Below, in pieces: positions 38,501-52,050 of a stretch of 64,000 bases of DNA. Source of the DNA: Prostheceraeus crozeri (lineage: Eukaryota; Platyhelminthes; Polycladida; Euryleptidae). The stretch spans positions 248,001 through 312,000 of the forward strand of contig CAJQUW010014406.1 of assembly GCA_907163375.1 (NCBI GenBank), read 5' to 3'. The notes beneath the pieces are model-generated. The model worked only from the letters and a program-made list of their open reading frames with translations, did not search any database and had not been told where the DNA came from. The first letter of the stretch is position 1. Every line of letters starts with the position of its first letter. The position numbers and the translations under genes were made by a program.

Positions 38501-41500
38501 CTGGAAAGGAAAATGATGCATTGATTTACGCAAATTAAACAATTTAACTTAAGCCACTGTCCCAGTTCTGCTCCAGATTTATTAAAATTTTATTAATTGA
38601 TCGAATTTCGGACTGTCCTCTGGCAGAGCATTGTGGAAACGGACGGTAACACCTAATCTACCCTTCCTATCAGGATTCGAGTACAAATCAGGGCTGCATC
38701 CCATTCAGATGGGTCTTTGTGTTCATTACATCATCAAAAGATGACTAAGCTAACGATTCGAGTTCCCAACCGGCTGGTCATGCAGTCTCAACGAGCTGGG
38801 AATTTTCAAGAAACAGCATGAAATTGGTTCAATCACATACTGTCAAAATAACTGTCAATTATATCATCACGATAATTTGATAAGTTGAAAATTGATACCT
38901 CTAAATTCTTAACATAAGAAAACAGTTTGTCAGAATATTATAATATTGACATGTGAAAGATTTGTTGTGGAAAGACGATACGAAATTGCTAGCATATTGA
39001 GAGATTTAAATTAAATTGATGTCATAAAACTACATAAAATTCTTATATATTAACTGCTCAGTCATAGAAGCCTCACTCTAATCGGCAACATGAATTACGA
39101 ATATATCGAAAGCAGAAAGCAGAAAGGAGACGACTATTCGCTTGCTAAAAGCTGGAGCATTACCCCCCAAGCAGCGGCGAAAGTATGCCAAAGGTACTTC
39201 AAGATTGCAGCGATTGAAGCAAAATCTACAGGAAGGTGATATTGACGCTTGGGAGTACTGCAGCAAGTGTAGTGTTGTATCTCTTTCACAAAGTAAAGTT
39301 ATATCTTAGCTCACTGTTCAGATGGTTTATTGTATCATAAATATAGATATGAGTTTTGATAATTGAGTCTTCTGTTTTCATAATTGTGTAAGTGTTAATA
39401 TACAAAAACTAAGATATAGATTAATCATGACATATTTGTTTATCTCATTCTTAACTCAGACTGCGAGAATCTACGGGGTGTCACAGCAGGGAAGAGAGCC
39501 AAAAATTCCCAGCTGAATGAGACTCTGAACAGACAACCAGCTGAATGAGATCCATCTCAGTTGGAACCAGCTGAATTGGAAGTCACCCAAATCAGCAAGG
39601 AAGCTGAACTAATCTAAAATTTTATAGAACAACCGCAAAGGAGACTGAACGTCTCATTGGATCAGCTTTTGGGGTCAAGGAGTATTGGCTTACAAGTCCC
39701 GAAACCACGTTTGCCACTCACATTTGGCTTCATCGACCGAAAATGGGACGAAGAGAAGTGCACTTTGGCTGTCAGTGCTGCGGTCAGAAAGCTCGAGGAC
39801 TACATGACTGAGAAGAATCAATATGTTGCACGATTTTTGTTGATCCACACAAATGTATACAATTGATGTTCCAACCAATTGATGTGAAACGGAGTGGGCA
39901 ATCTACTCGGGTCTAGCGACCAACCCATTATCTTTCTGAGGGCAGTAAAAGACCGAATCCTGCATCTAACCGCCCGCGCAGTCTTGTTACTACTACAACA
40001 TCCTATTAATGCAGATTGATGGAGTGCAGTTCCTGCTCAGCGAAAGCAGCTTCACAACCAACTGCTCTACCTCAAGTAGCATCGAAGACTGTAGAAGCTG
40101 TAGGTGGTGAATACGAGTCGCATAATAAGACCGTCCATAAGTAGAGACGTCCTTGTTATGTGCATAAAAGGTAAGATTTTTAAAATGTGTAATCTTCCCG
40201 GTACTCCTTTTATGAAAAGTTGTTCAACAATGATCATCATCGAGGAAAACCGCTGAAGTTTCAGTTTTCTGCAGCGTATTTCATTGTTTTGCCGAGAAAA
40301 GTTAGTGTCCTGATCATCGCAAGCCCAACAACAACTGCTACTTGATCATGCTATTGATAAATAATAGTGGTTGATATGAAGTAATTGCCTGTCATCATCA
40401 CAATAGAATTGCGCAATACATCTCTTATCTGCTGTCAGCCATGGTTTGACATGAGCATTCATCAACATTGCATCAGTGCTGACTTGTCTTCGAATCCTGG
40501 TCAGACGAGTTTTGGTCAAGAAGATGAGGCGTTGTGTTGGCGCCGTTTTGGATTTACCCTGCGTCACGTATGTTAATCATGCTAAACCTGGCAACAACTC
40601 TTCGCTGTCTTCTCTAACGCTTGTGGTCAAAATTTCTGAATCTGCAACTGTGGAAGAGCTATTTAATATATATGATTAATTTCAAACACAAGTAATCATT
40701 GGCTGATGAAGCATATCACGCCCTTTTTATATGTGCATATGTAGTGGCGACTGGTGACTACTCTTGTCTAACGTAGGGTACAGTAACGGCCTATTCTTTT
40801 ACTGCAACATTACACGTCTGACAAAACCACCAAACCGGATTTTTGTCCAAATTAAATTTACTTGGAACTTTTGAGTTTCGACTGACTCCGACCTGTAGCG
40901 ACAGCTAAGTTTCATTTAGGTGAAGCTAGTTTCTGATCAGCCTAATCAATACGTTCTCTGTCTAGTCCACGTAGTTTAAGTTGCAGGAATTGCTACTTTC
41001 ATGTTTTAGTTAAATTTAGATTTTCATTAATGAGCGTACTACTGGAGAGATACAAGACGTAGCCTATCATTAAAATTTTCAACAAAGCAACTGTAACATA
41101 TTAGCATTTTCAAAAGTTTCGACTTGAGCTGTATTAGGCGCCGCTAAACTGCTTCTCTCAACATGGTCTGATGACGCTTTCACTCGATGACTTATCAAAA
41201 CGCAACGCTTATTGTAATCATATACCATCCATTCCCAACTGATACTCAAAACATCATTTTTTATCAAAAATGGAATTCAATTTTAAATCGTCATTTATAG
41301 AAACAAGATGACTGAGTTAACAAACACCGATACCAATATAACCAGCGTGCGCCAATTGTGATGCCTAGTAATTTTGTGAGCGATTGGATAGTCGTTACAT
41401 CAAAATCAGAGGTGGTTGTTTTAAGTTCAAAATTGTCCGAGTAAAATAAGATTAATGAATAAGAAGCTGCTTTTATGCTAACCAAGCCGCGCAGATCTAA

Positions 41501-43259
41501 TTCTTTGTGAGATGTAGACATAAAACTCAAATATACTACAATTATACTGCCAATTCATCTAACAATTGAAGCAACAGCAAAATATTAATTGATGGATTCA
41601 AGCATTAATTATGATTAGCAGTTTTCATTTCGTTTCTCAGTCATTGCATATCGTTAGATATAAAATAGACATTTTTCATTAATGAGACGTCGCAAATACA
41701 TTTGCAATTTCTCAAGCCACTCCCGTCACATGTTATCTAATGTGCTGTCCTGAGACATGTCATTCAATTAATATTTTCAACACTCTTTTTATACACTAGC
41801 CCTTGGAGAAGATCTTAGGCGAGATAATCGTTACGGAATTTGTTGTTCAACTCAAAATTTATTGAATAGGCCAAAGGATTTCTCATAAGGTCATCTGCAT
41901 ATGAATGATCTCAAGATCTATGAAATGCTTCATAATCAGATGCAAAGCATCCCTAGATGGCCAGAAAGACTCTGTGCAAACCAAAGCTCCTTCACGAAGT
42001 TGTCCAAGGCATTTCTAATCGTACGTATCTTGATAATACTCAATAGAAAATAAGCGAAACGCTAAAAAATTCATTGTCGCTTTTATTTTTCTTTCAGAAA
42101 TGACATCGAAAAGACTTTTTATTATACCTAATAAATGTCTTCATTTTCATTACTGATAAATGTCTCTCAATTAATGTTAGTGCACAATCTGACCATGCAC
42201 TTATTTGACGTTTTGCATTGGCAGGTTTCTTCAGGAATTCTTCAGTGAAAGGTACAAGCTCTTGTGACAATGATAGTGCAGTCACATGCAAGCGGTTCTG
42301 ATAAAATTGAGACATCTTCATTTAAAGAATGAGCTTCCGGCGTGAAGAGCTTGCATATTTCTACCACACATTAGGAGATGTAGATTTTATTGTTGAGATG
42401 GAAATGAAAAGTTGGTTTTGATAAAAGGAATATTGTAACAGCAATGTATTGAAAATGTCATCTCACTAAAGTGCTTTTCATTTTCCTTTTGAAATTGCTC
42501 TGATTACGGAAGAAAACTTCAATATTTCTACCAATGAATTCGATACATTCATCTGATTACCTGCAAGAATGGATTTCTGATACTTCACATCTTGTACATT
42601 CTTTATGCAAATCTCTTTGTGTGTCTCAGGCTTGCTGTTCCAACAGACATTAATAGGCTTCTGAAAAATATTTAGTCAAAAGTATCAAAATATTTAGATA
42701 TTTATGTATTCAAAACCTCGGGACATTTAAAAAATCGTCAAAAGCATCTAAAATGCTTAGAAATCAAATTATGATGCAACTCCGCAGGGTTCAGGAAAAA
42801 GTTGAGCTCATCCCATCGACATACTATTATTCAGATACTCAATTATCCCAAAAATTCTAAACAATAAAGACAGAAATATAAGCATTTAACTTTATCTATT
42901 GACTAAAACAATTGCAGACAAATACTTAAGATTTTTAAAATTGCCATTAGCTTGAAAATTTAATCAAGCGGTACTCGCATCATATTTGAGCTTGAACTAC
43001 TCTATTCCATATCTATGATACAATAGATGATCATGGTGTGATTCATAGAAAAATGCACTCCTACTGAAAACCGAACGCTTCATTGAATGCCATCAAACAA
43101 AATATTTACAAAAGGTGGAAAAATCAGACTTTCAAGATGGGTCATAAATTTGATCTTCCAGTAGGTGAAATCCAACAACTTTCTGAGAAATCTTCTCTAT
43201 GCTGAAACCCAGGATACACGGACTTCTTCTTTTGATTATATCTGGTGGTGATGGTGTCA
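38501..43259. other. Large intron, almost featureless
   Basis: Intron between exons A and B. It contains possible relics of unknown coding sequence at about 39,090-39,300 and 39,474-39,866 (plus strand, with in-frame stops) that I could not assign. Otherwise AT-rich sequence with no recognised repeat. Confidence 0.45.
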
Positions 43260-44765
43260 ACCCACCCCCCACCCTGCTATTGCGAGGGAGTCCAAGGAGG
43301 CGTCACGTGTCCGGCGGATGATGACTGCTCCCAACGGCGGATGAGATGTCACTCATTGGTGTGAGCGTTGTGTGTATGTGTGTGCAGGAAAAGAGGTGTT
43401 AAGCATCGTGGGGTTGAGATTCACATAAGGGAGAAAGAGGTGAAGAATGGACTGAGGGCTGTATATTGTGCAAGCATTCTTTTAAGAAGGGTGATTTGTT
43501 GGTGCGGAGTTTTGCCAGTGTTCTGCGTGTGCGTCTGCCAAGTGATTGTTCTGATTTGTTTTGTGAATTGTGGAGGAGGTTGCGTTAATGATTTTGTTGT
43601 TTTGTCTGTGCGTTAGGTATGTGCCGACGTGGTGAGTGTGTGTTTGTTTGTCCTTGTGGTGAAAAGCTGAAAATTGTGCGGTTTGTTGCCTGAGAGGTGA
43701 TGGCTGTTGCGTGAGGAGATGAAGAGGGTGGTGTTGACATTTTGTTTCAGTTAAAAGTTGTTTTGCGTCTGCGTGTAATGTGAGGTGTTCAGCAATGGGG
43801 AGGACGTGTGTTTCGTCGTGTAAGTGTTGTGCATTTGTGTCGCGTGTGCATCCTGTGACGATCATGAGCGCTTTGTTCTGTATCGCATGTAGTTTGCCGA
43901 TGTTTGTTTGCGAGATTATAGGTAACGACCAGTGGCGGATTCAGAGGGGATGTAGGGATGCATCCACCCCCACCGCAGAAATAACATGGTCATGTGCATT
44001 AGATATCCTTTGAATTTTCTACAGGCTACCTCAGTTATTTCATCAGATTTTTATAATTATAAGTTTCATCGTCAGCCGACATCTATCAATAAAATGTGAT
44101 GTTTTCTTTTTTGGTCATATACAAGCACGTTATACATGTACATGTATCTATGTAATGGTACATTTATATTATGCAACCTATATTGACTAAATATCATGTA
44201 TAACTTTTCAGTTAGTCGTCAGACCTTTCAGATGTTCGTCTCAACGGATTGACATTGTTGTCGGTTACATCAATTCTTGAAATACATATTATGCATCGAA
44301 AGAGTGATAGACTCTTTCTCATAGAAAAAAATGATAACATTTCAAATAATTAACCAATTTTTCATTGTGTTATTTAGGCACATACACTTGTAATACAAAC
44401 TGCAGCTATAATATTGTTAAGTTTACATGATAAAGATTCTATAGTATAGCATCTTGCAATTTAGCATTTCATAGACTGTTAGGCTATGTTATGTCACTTT
44501 TAGTAATATGGAGGTTGTATGTCATGAAGATGTAAGATCTACAAATATGCAATGGTCGGACATGCATCGAAACCCTAAAACGTTCTGTTCATTCTACTGA
44601 TTGCATCGATTTCCAGTATTTCATTTGCGCATGATATACAACTGGACCTACATATATTCAGATTCCCTCCCACCGAAATTTCTAGATCCGCCACTGGTGA
44701 CCAGACTGTGGATGTGTATTCCAAGGGGGGAAATGTGAGGTAGCCACGATGGTCTCTGGCTGTTG
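43260..44765 (-). mobile_element. LINE ORF2 C-terminal fragment, split by a hAT MITE
   Basis: The G/T-rich plus strand encodes, on the minus strand, KLHAIQNKALMIVTGCTRDT followed by NAQHLHDETHVLPIAEHLTL. This is the segment after the reverse transcriptase in Jockey/CR1-like LINEs. A 127-codon open stretch remains (43,482-43,865). The fragment is interrupted at 43,930-44,696 by a hAT-type MITE and resumes to about 44,765. Confidence 0.65.
43930..44696. mobile_element. hAT-type MITE (767 bp)
   Basis: Terminal inverted repeats begin CAGTGGCGGATTCAG and end with the complement of CAGTGGCGGATCTAG, a common hAT-type terminus. It is flanked by 8-bp direct repeats that have drifted (GTAACGAC and GTGACCAG). 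No transposase frame inside. Confidence 0.8.
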
Positions 44766-44875
44766 CTTCCAATTGGTGGAAGTGAGACATGATCGCTTTG
44801 ATTGGATTAGACAGATTGATAGATTTGATTAGCTATCGTCCCGGAAGACAGAATCCCCTAAAATCAATGACTTAC

Positions 44876-45283
44876 CAACACGCTGATAGACCCATTGGCC
44901 GCTCGGTCGCGTATTTTGACGCTGCCTTGGAGAGAGACAAAATTGTTGACGTCGCGTGGTAGGATCGCCCAATAGACTGTGATCTCTCCGAATGTTCCCG
45001 GCCCGCGCACCAATCGAATTTCAGCTCCACCGCTGGGATCTTGAATACTGGGCTCATGAGCGACTACTCTTCGAGATGCTGCCGCTACAGAGACGATCCC
45101 AGCCGAGCCGGGGTCAGGTTCGATGACCACAATGCCGTCTCCTCGGGTTGGAGAGATGTCACCCAATGTACCATTCAACACGAGGGACACTCGAAACCTC
45201 TCTTCTCCTTCAAGAATGTCATCTGGGCGAGTTCGAAGGGTGAAGGAATTTGTGACTTGACCGGGTTTGAAGATGAGACCGCC
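44876..45283 (-). CDS. ADGRV1: Calx-beta exon A of an ADGRV1-like gene
   Basis: A 408-bp (136-codon) minus-strand exon between CTTTTCAG and GTAAGT, phase 0 at both ends. It encodes the second half of a Calx-beta repeat (GGLIFKPGQVTNSFTL, RPDDILEGEERFRVSLVL, then DGIVVIEPDP) and the first part of the next (GGAEIRLVRGPGTFGEITVY, then GSVKIRDRAANGSISVLV). It leads directly, in phase, into exon B. Upstream exons are not found in this window. Confidence 0.75.
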
Positions 45284-46063
45284 CTGAAAAGAGAAATATT
45301 GTTCAAAATGAAATTTAAATCGGTGGCTCTTGAAAAGTTATTTTATTGTAACCGGTTTATAACAGTAATTTATCCTAAGTGGCAGCGAAACGTTGTTGCA
45401 GCAAGTTTTTAATTTTCGGTCGAGAAAAGTTGTCTTTTAAATTTACTTTCTTATGCATGAATTATTTTTTAAATCACCTTTCTTCGAAAAAAATTTCAAA
45501 TGCACTTTGCGGGAGTTCTATGCATCGCACGATGTTTGGAGTGGTGCAATTAGAATCGTATTGATCTCCTCTTTATTTTGGTTACAAAATTTTGCCACTA
45601 TGGGATCAACGTGGTTGTGTGGTCAAAGTCGCCAAATGATATGTGTGAAAGGTTATGTATGAAAGAATTAAATCAATCTGTCTGCGACCAATAGCCTAAA
45701 CACAAAAAGTAAGTTATCATTACAGCCCAGGAAAACATGCCTGCACGTTGATGATGGATCCCTGGAAGACATTTAAGTGTGTGTGTGTGTTTTAGCTTGT
45801 GATTGACCTCACCAGGTTTGTATGTGAGAAAACCAAACAAGTTCTCCCAGGGACTAGCCAAATTTATTGTGATTCTAGCAAGAATTATGCTTCCTACATC
45901 TGTACAGAATGCCACACATAGTTTGAAACTGGATTTTGTCGTCATTTTTGAAGGCATATTATCAAATCTTTAACACAAGCTCATTTAATGTGTAAGCAAT
46001 GCATCAAGAAGAGGGAATATATGTATACAAAGGGAACAATATTTTCAATGAGGGAATATTAAA
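45284..46063. other. Intron with a diverged dispersed repeat
   Basis: Holds the second copy (about 45,440-45,660) of the repeat seen at 27,095-27,420 and a short (GT)n run near 45,780. No gene seen. Confidence 0.45.
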
Positions 46064-46557
46064 CGGCTGCGCATTTGCCGAGTTCTATCCCGGCTTCACT
46101 TCTTGTATGACAGGGTCAAAGAAAAACACTTGCAAATTCAATGGAAAGCACACCCAAGTTCATGGCAAAAATGAGAATTCCTATGTTTTCCCTTAGTAAG
46201 TGAAAAATGTAAAGTCGTATCACGTTCATGTACCTTTGTTTATGAAGATAAACAGAGTTACAATTTCCATAAACAATTGAAAACACTAAATTGTGGCCAA
46301 GTTCAGCCATAATTATCCTGACACTCATCACCTAACATACACAGATAAAACCTGCACATGCCAGGAAATGACCTGAAGACATTCTATGTCGAACATTGCG
46401 GCTCTAGAATAAGTACTTTTCACTTCAGCAGAGAAAACAGAAAATCTCAATTTTACCGGGAATTTTAGTCTACTTCCCTTTAAATTTACAAGTGCTTTCC
46501 TTTGATCCTATTTGAGAAGATGACAAACCGTGTAGAAACCGGTTCTGACGGCCGGAC
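46064..46557. mobile_element. Palindromic MITE, diverged and 5'-truncated copy
   Basis: Begins within the left arm (TTTGCCGAGTTCTA) and runs through the centre to the right end (GCCGGAC, followed by TA). More diverged than the full copies. Confidence 0.7.
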
Positions 46558-47665
46558 TATATACTGCCAATTCTAAATAACACATGCAAGATAATCGGAT
46601 GATGAGCAAAATGACCTTTATGACGATTTCTCATGTTTCGAATTAATTACCATTATTTCTTATCACATTTTAAGAGAGAGATAAGTAGATAATTAGAAAT
46701 AAAGACATGAAGTCGTTCATCGAAACTTTTGAATGTACGTTTTATGATACCTTTTCTTCAGGAGAACCTCCAATGGATTATGAGCAGCAAACACAATTGA
46801 AATACGAATGAAATTCAGCTATCTTTCATTTGAAGATGAAGTTGTACAATATGTGATAGAACTATTTATCGATGGAGGTCAAATGCTGCATTCTTAAAGC
46901 GACGTTTTCTCGTGTATTCAAACAACAAACAGCATTCAAGGGATTTCACTGTCTGTCAGATAGGTTGCTTATAAGATTTTGACATCTCTATTATCTCACC
47001 AATATCAGGAGCTAGGCAAGCAGAGGATGCAATCAAAGTTATCTTAGACTCTCTAGACATAGATATTGCTACCTTCCTAACTCTAGGGCAATGGGACACA
47101 AGGCTGAGATAAGATACAAGACATCATCGCCACTCCTGTCTTCTTGCTATTTGATGTGTTTCTCGATCCAGTAAATGAACTTTGATTCGTAATACGTTTT
47201 CGAGGCAAACTCGTCATCGCTTTCAGCTTTCAACTTCGTCAACACTTAAATAGATGCGCAGTTGAAATTCTAAATTTGATTTTTCAGAAGATGACACGTC
47301 TGTAAACATATGAAGAAGCTTCGTCGTGCAAACAGGAAAGCTTGAGGTGATTTTTTGACTGTACAAACTTGAAGGTTTTCAAATGCAATTGAGTTAAAAT
47401 GAAAGCAAGTCGAATGTAAAAGTTCTGAAGTTAACGAGTTTATGCGACCATTTGATATTGCGGAGGCGTTAGTGATTCATGTGGCTCTTGAGGACATTCG
47501 GAAGGATGTATCACTTCTTGATCTCAGAATCCATTACAATTCAAAATAACAATCTCATGTATACATTTCTGAGACGATTCTCAGCCCTTCGCGCATATCA
47601 TTTCCATAAGTGGGCATGATGAATAATAAATGAGGTTGGAAGCTGAAACATGCGTAGGCATAGAA
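46558..47665. other. No gene or recognised repeat
   Basis: AT-rich sequence with only short, unsupported open frames on either strand. Confidence 0.4.
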
Positions 47666-48056
47666 GTCCGGATCGAGTTTGTGCAGGGAACGAGGCCGAA
47701 AATGAGACTTTCACTGAATGATCTACACTCTATGGCTACTAAGAATATGTGCGTCTGCCGAGTTTTTCCCCGGTTATTCTTCCGGCTAGACTGTATCAAA
47801 GAAAGCACATGCTAATCCAATGGGAAGCAGACTAAAAGTTTCGGCAAAAAGTGGATTTTCATTATTCTCTCTGATCAAATGAAAAGCATTAAACCTCTAG
47901 CCATAAGGTATTCACATGGAAGTGTTTCATGTCATGAATTTTTGTATTCATGCACCTTTGTCTATAAAGCTAAATACATTCAGGTCTAACAAGCCTCCTA
48001 ATGTCAGCAAACACAACATTTTTGCCATTTTAATCCACTTTTAATCACATTCGTGT
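47666..48056. mobile_element. Palindromic MITE, left-arm fragment
   Basis: Starts GTCCGGATCGAGTTTGTGCA and matches the left arm and centre of the 723-bp MITE. The right arm is missing. Confidence 0.7.
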
Positions 48057-49325
48057 TCTGTTAAATTGATTCTGCGAAACAGCTCAAAAGTTTTGCGCTT
48101 CATTTTCTCTACGTGAAAAGGCAAAATCAAGCGTAGTCCATCATCACTTTCAGTGACACTAGTTTTCCTCTCCAAAATGCGTTTGCAAGGTTTGATAAAT
48201 TTGAGAGCATAACCATTAATAAGAAAACGATTTTTCACAAGGTTTATTCCATTGAACACATGGACATCATTTTCAAAAACATCATTTCAGAAATCTCGAA
48301 TCTTAAATTCCTCTCAAAGATCCCTCTCAAGAAAGTTATAGTCCTTGTAGCTGTAAGCATAATTTACAGGGCTATTTATTAAAGAGTGGATAGATATTTG
48401 CTGCACAAAATAAAATTTGTAGTTCGTATTCGATAGAAACGCTCATAATTTTGCAAGTATAGAAATGATAAAGTGCCGTAAATATTTAAAACAAATAACC
48501 ATGCTTGTTTGTTTGATAATTTCTGGAAGACACTTTGTTTAAAAGCACAAGCTAACAAAGCGAAGCTTTTGAAGCTCTAATTATAACAATTAGGTGACAT
48601 GAGAGCACAAATCACTCAGCTGCCGACTTGAATGAAATGAAATATGTTGTTTACGGTTGAACAGCATCGAAGTTCTTCATCGCACATTGAAAAAAGAGAT
48701 AAGTAAAGAATATGCCTATTTGAGATAGAATATGACTTAGTTATTATTTTATGACATTTCGTGACACGACAAGAACGGCCCAAAAGTACCTGAAACAATA
48801 TTTGATCAGTGCACCTGGGATTTGCCGCATTTGAAATAATTCATCAACTGCGAGCTGCAGGTACATAAAGCTTCAAGCTATTGTCACGACATTTCGTCTC
48901 ACATTATGAGTATTGTTGTAAAAAGTGAATTTTCGCTTTCGCATCAGATTTGCAATTCTCCGCGAATACTAAAGAAGAGTCACAATCTGTGTGTGGGCAG
49001 GAATCAGTGAAGATCACGGATATGAAAGAATGTGATTTTCAGTGATCTGTGTCCAGTAATGAATATCCGTTTTCTGAGTTTTCCCTTCCGTCTAGGCGAT
49101 ATCTAAGTTGATCTTCAAATACTCATCAGCTTCAATGAAAGCTAAGGACATTTTTATGGCGTGTGTTCAGCGTCCATTGATTTGATTTTTGCATAGATAT
49201 CTGAAATTAGTGCATCCGTGAAAGGAAATTGAGAGACTTGAAGAGGCGAATATTATTTCTTGCTGCCTGACTTCTATGAAACTTAAATATATGACCCAAA
49301 TCAGGGACTATTATAGGGAGAATTA
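48057..49325. other. No gene or recognised repeat
   Basis: AT-rich sequence with no feature I can support. Confidence 0.4.
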
Positions 49326-50048
49326 GTCCGGCAGCCAGAACGAGTTTCTGCAAGGAACGAGGCCGAAAATGAGACTTTCACAGAATGATGTACACCCAAT
49401 GCCTACTAAGAATTCGCGCGTCTGCCGAGTTCTAGTGAGTTCCTCTTCTTGTCAGACAGGATCAAAGAAAAACACATGTAAATCCAATGGACGCAGATTG
49501 CAATTTTTGGTTAAAATAAAATATTCTATGTTTTCTCTGATTAAGCGAAAAGTACAAAGCCCACAGTCATAATTTTTGACATGGAATGTCTTCAAGTCAT
49601 TTCCTTTCATGTTCATGTACCCCTATCTATAAAGCTAAACACATTTCGATTTGGCGAGCCTCCTAATGTCGGCAAACACAAACATTTTGAGCAACTTTAT
49701 CCACATTCAACCACAGTATCACATACATTGCCGATCAGAAACATGATAAACGCACATGTACATAATAGGAAATGACCTGAAGACATTCCATGTCAAAAAT
49801 TATGACTCTGGGCGTAGTACTTTTCGCTTAATCAGAGAAAACATAAAAAAATTTCATTTTAGCCAAAAACTACAATCTGCGTCCCATTGGATTTACATGT
49901 GTTTTTCTTTGATCCTGTCTGACAAGAAGAGGAGCTCACTAGAACTCGGCAGACGCGCGAATTCGTAGTAGGCATGGGGTGTACATCATTCTGTGAAAGT
50001 CTCTTTTTCGGCCTCGTTCCCTGCAGAAACTCGTTCTGACTGCCGGAC
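49326..50048. mobile_element. Palindromic MITE, full copy (723 bp)
   Basis: Same length as the copy at 27,646, flanked by TA on both sides. Both arms are present and close in sequence to that copy, suggesting recent amplification. Confidence 0.85.
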
Positions 50049-50479
50049 TAAATCTGTGCAGTGTACATGTTCACATACTAGTATATCATCGATGGTCAAT
50101 TTCAAATAAATTGTGATTTTCTATATTCATTGATCTTCCCATTGTCTTTCCCAACGTCCTCCTGTACAACCATTTGGACCACTGGTGAACTTTATTCGAG
50201 AATTCAAGACCAATGAAGCGATCTGGCATGTGTGATTTGTTTACGGCCTTGAATTACTCAACTTTCAAAAACAAAAATTGATGACTATTTTTATCACAGT
50301 GATGCGCGAATGTTTTCATATTCACCGACGAAATTTATACGGATTTCGTAATCAGATTGAATCCTTATCAATGCTGTTCCAGAATTGCCCAATATGATAG
50401 GATCTTAAAATCTTGGAAAGTCACCAATCACCACCGCTTGGTTTGCCGTATAACAATATGATCTTCGCACTTTAAATTC

Positions 50480-50972
50480 GAAATTGACAACAATAAAATC
50501 TCTAGAATGGAAGTAAAGTTTCATACAAAACACAATAGTGGCTTAAAAATCGCACGCACTTTCACTTAGATACACTTACTTGTCAGCAGCTGTATGATTG
50601 GGTAAGAGTCAGTCACATGTGCAATTCTAAGCTTCTCACTGGTTATTCATGCCCCAACTTAGTTCTCCCGGATGTGCCGCGACCTTGAGTCAATTTCCAT
50701 CCCAGTCAGCTTCAGGTATAGAAATAGATTGTTTATCTGAAGTTGACTATAATGAAATTGACTCAAGGTCGCGCCACAGTCGGGGAAACTAAGTTGGGGC
50801 ATGAAGAATCAATCAAAACATTAGAATTGCACATGTGACTGATTCCTCTAACTCAATGATGCAGTCGTTGCCAAGTGTATCTACATATAAGTGAAAATGT
50901 GATTTTTGTGCCACGATTATGTATTGCATGAAGCTTTACTTTCACTCCAGAGGTTTTATTGTTATCAATTTC
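50480..50972. mobile_element. 493-bp foldback element
   Basis: One large palindrome: GAAATTGACAACAATAAAA at the left and its near-complement at the right, centre near 50,727, with the CATGCCCCAACTTAGTT and AACTAAGTTGGGGCATG arms facing each other. Non-coding. A half-copy carrying a Tc1 insertion lies at 61.5-62.9 kb. Confidence 0.85.
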
Positions 50973-51148
50973 TATGACTTCAGGTAAGCAATTTATTTCT
51001 ATGCTGCCAGTGTTTTTCATAGGTTTGACCGGTCAAGAAGAAGACCATCCGTTTCATGTTAAGTATTGATCATTCAAGTGCATAATGTCATCCACATTTG
51101 CAATTTAAACATTTGGAGTTCGTCATGACACTTCAACTGCAGAATATA

Positions 51149-51874
51149 GTCCGGCTGCGAGAAAGAGTTTCAGAATGGAACGAGGCCGGAAATTAAACTT
51201 TCACAGAATATTGTACACCCTCTATGCATACTACGGTACTGCGTGTCTGCCGTGTTATACCTAGTTCTTCTTCTTGTCAGACGGGGATGAAAAAAAAACA
51301 CATATTAATCAATTGGGTGCAGATTACAGTTTTGGTTGAAATGGAATATTCTATGCTTTCTGTGATCATGTGAAAAGTGCGAAGTCAAGAGCCATATTTT
51401 TTGGTGTAGAAAGTCTTCTGAGGTAATTTCCATCATCTTCATGTACCTTTGCTTATGAAGCTACACACATTCAGATTTTGCAAGCCTCCTAATGTCGGCA
51501 AACACAAACAAATTTGGTCAATTTCATTCAAGTTTAATCACATTCTTGGATGCATCGACTATCAGAAGCATTATAAGAACACATACACATGATAGGAAAT
51601 GACCTGAAGACATTCCATGTCAAAAATTATGACTCTGGGCTTAGTAATTTTCGCTTAATCAGAGAAAGCATAGAAAATTTCATTTCAATCAGGAAATGCA
51701 ATCTGCGTCCCATTGGATTTACATGTGTTCTTCTTTGATCCTGTCTGACAAGAAGAGGAACCAGGTAGAACTCAGTAGACGCGCAGATTCGTGGTAGTCA
51801 TGGGGTGCACGTGACTCCGTGAAAGTCTCTTTTTCGGCCTCATTCCCTGCAGAAACTCGCTCTGGCTACCGGAC
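51149..51874. mobile_element. Palindromic MITE, full copy (726 bp)
   Basis: GTCCGGCTGCGAG at the left (after TA) and CTACCGGAC at the right. More diverged than the 27.6 and 49.3 kb copies, but both arms and the centre are present. Confidence 0.8.
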
Positions 51875-52050
51875 TTATTACCAAAATGAAGTGAAATGCC
51901 TTCATTTCAAGAACAATTTGCCGCCTAATCAACAGCATAATGAAAACAAAATCTGGAGTGATTTCATATCAAATTCCAAACCAAGTCTCAGATTGTCATT
52001 TCAAATAAAGTTGTGTCAACTCGGAGTCGTGTAAGCGATGAGGATAAACA

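Noticed and set aside
39090-39866. Stretches of plausible coding sequence (LLKAGALPPKQRRKYAKG and KPRLPLTFGFIDRKWDEEK)
   Set aside because: Interrupted by stops, no splice pattern and no recognised family. Possibly a retropseudogene, but not supportable.
40400-40640. Cys/Trp/His pattern resembling the PHD-like region of some LINE ORFs
   Set aside because: The spacing is only loosely right and the frame is short.
43482-43865. 127-codon frame as a host gene
   Set aside because: It matches the C-terminal region of LINE ORF2 (TGCTRDT...HLHDE) and is therefore annotated as a LINE fragment.
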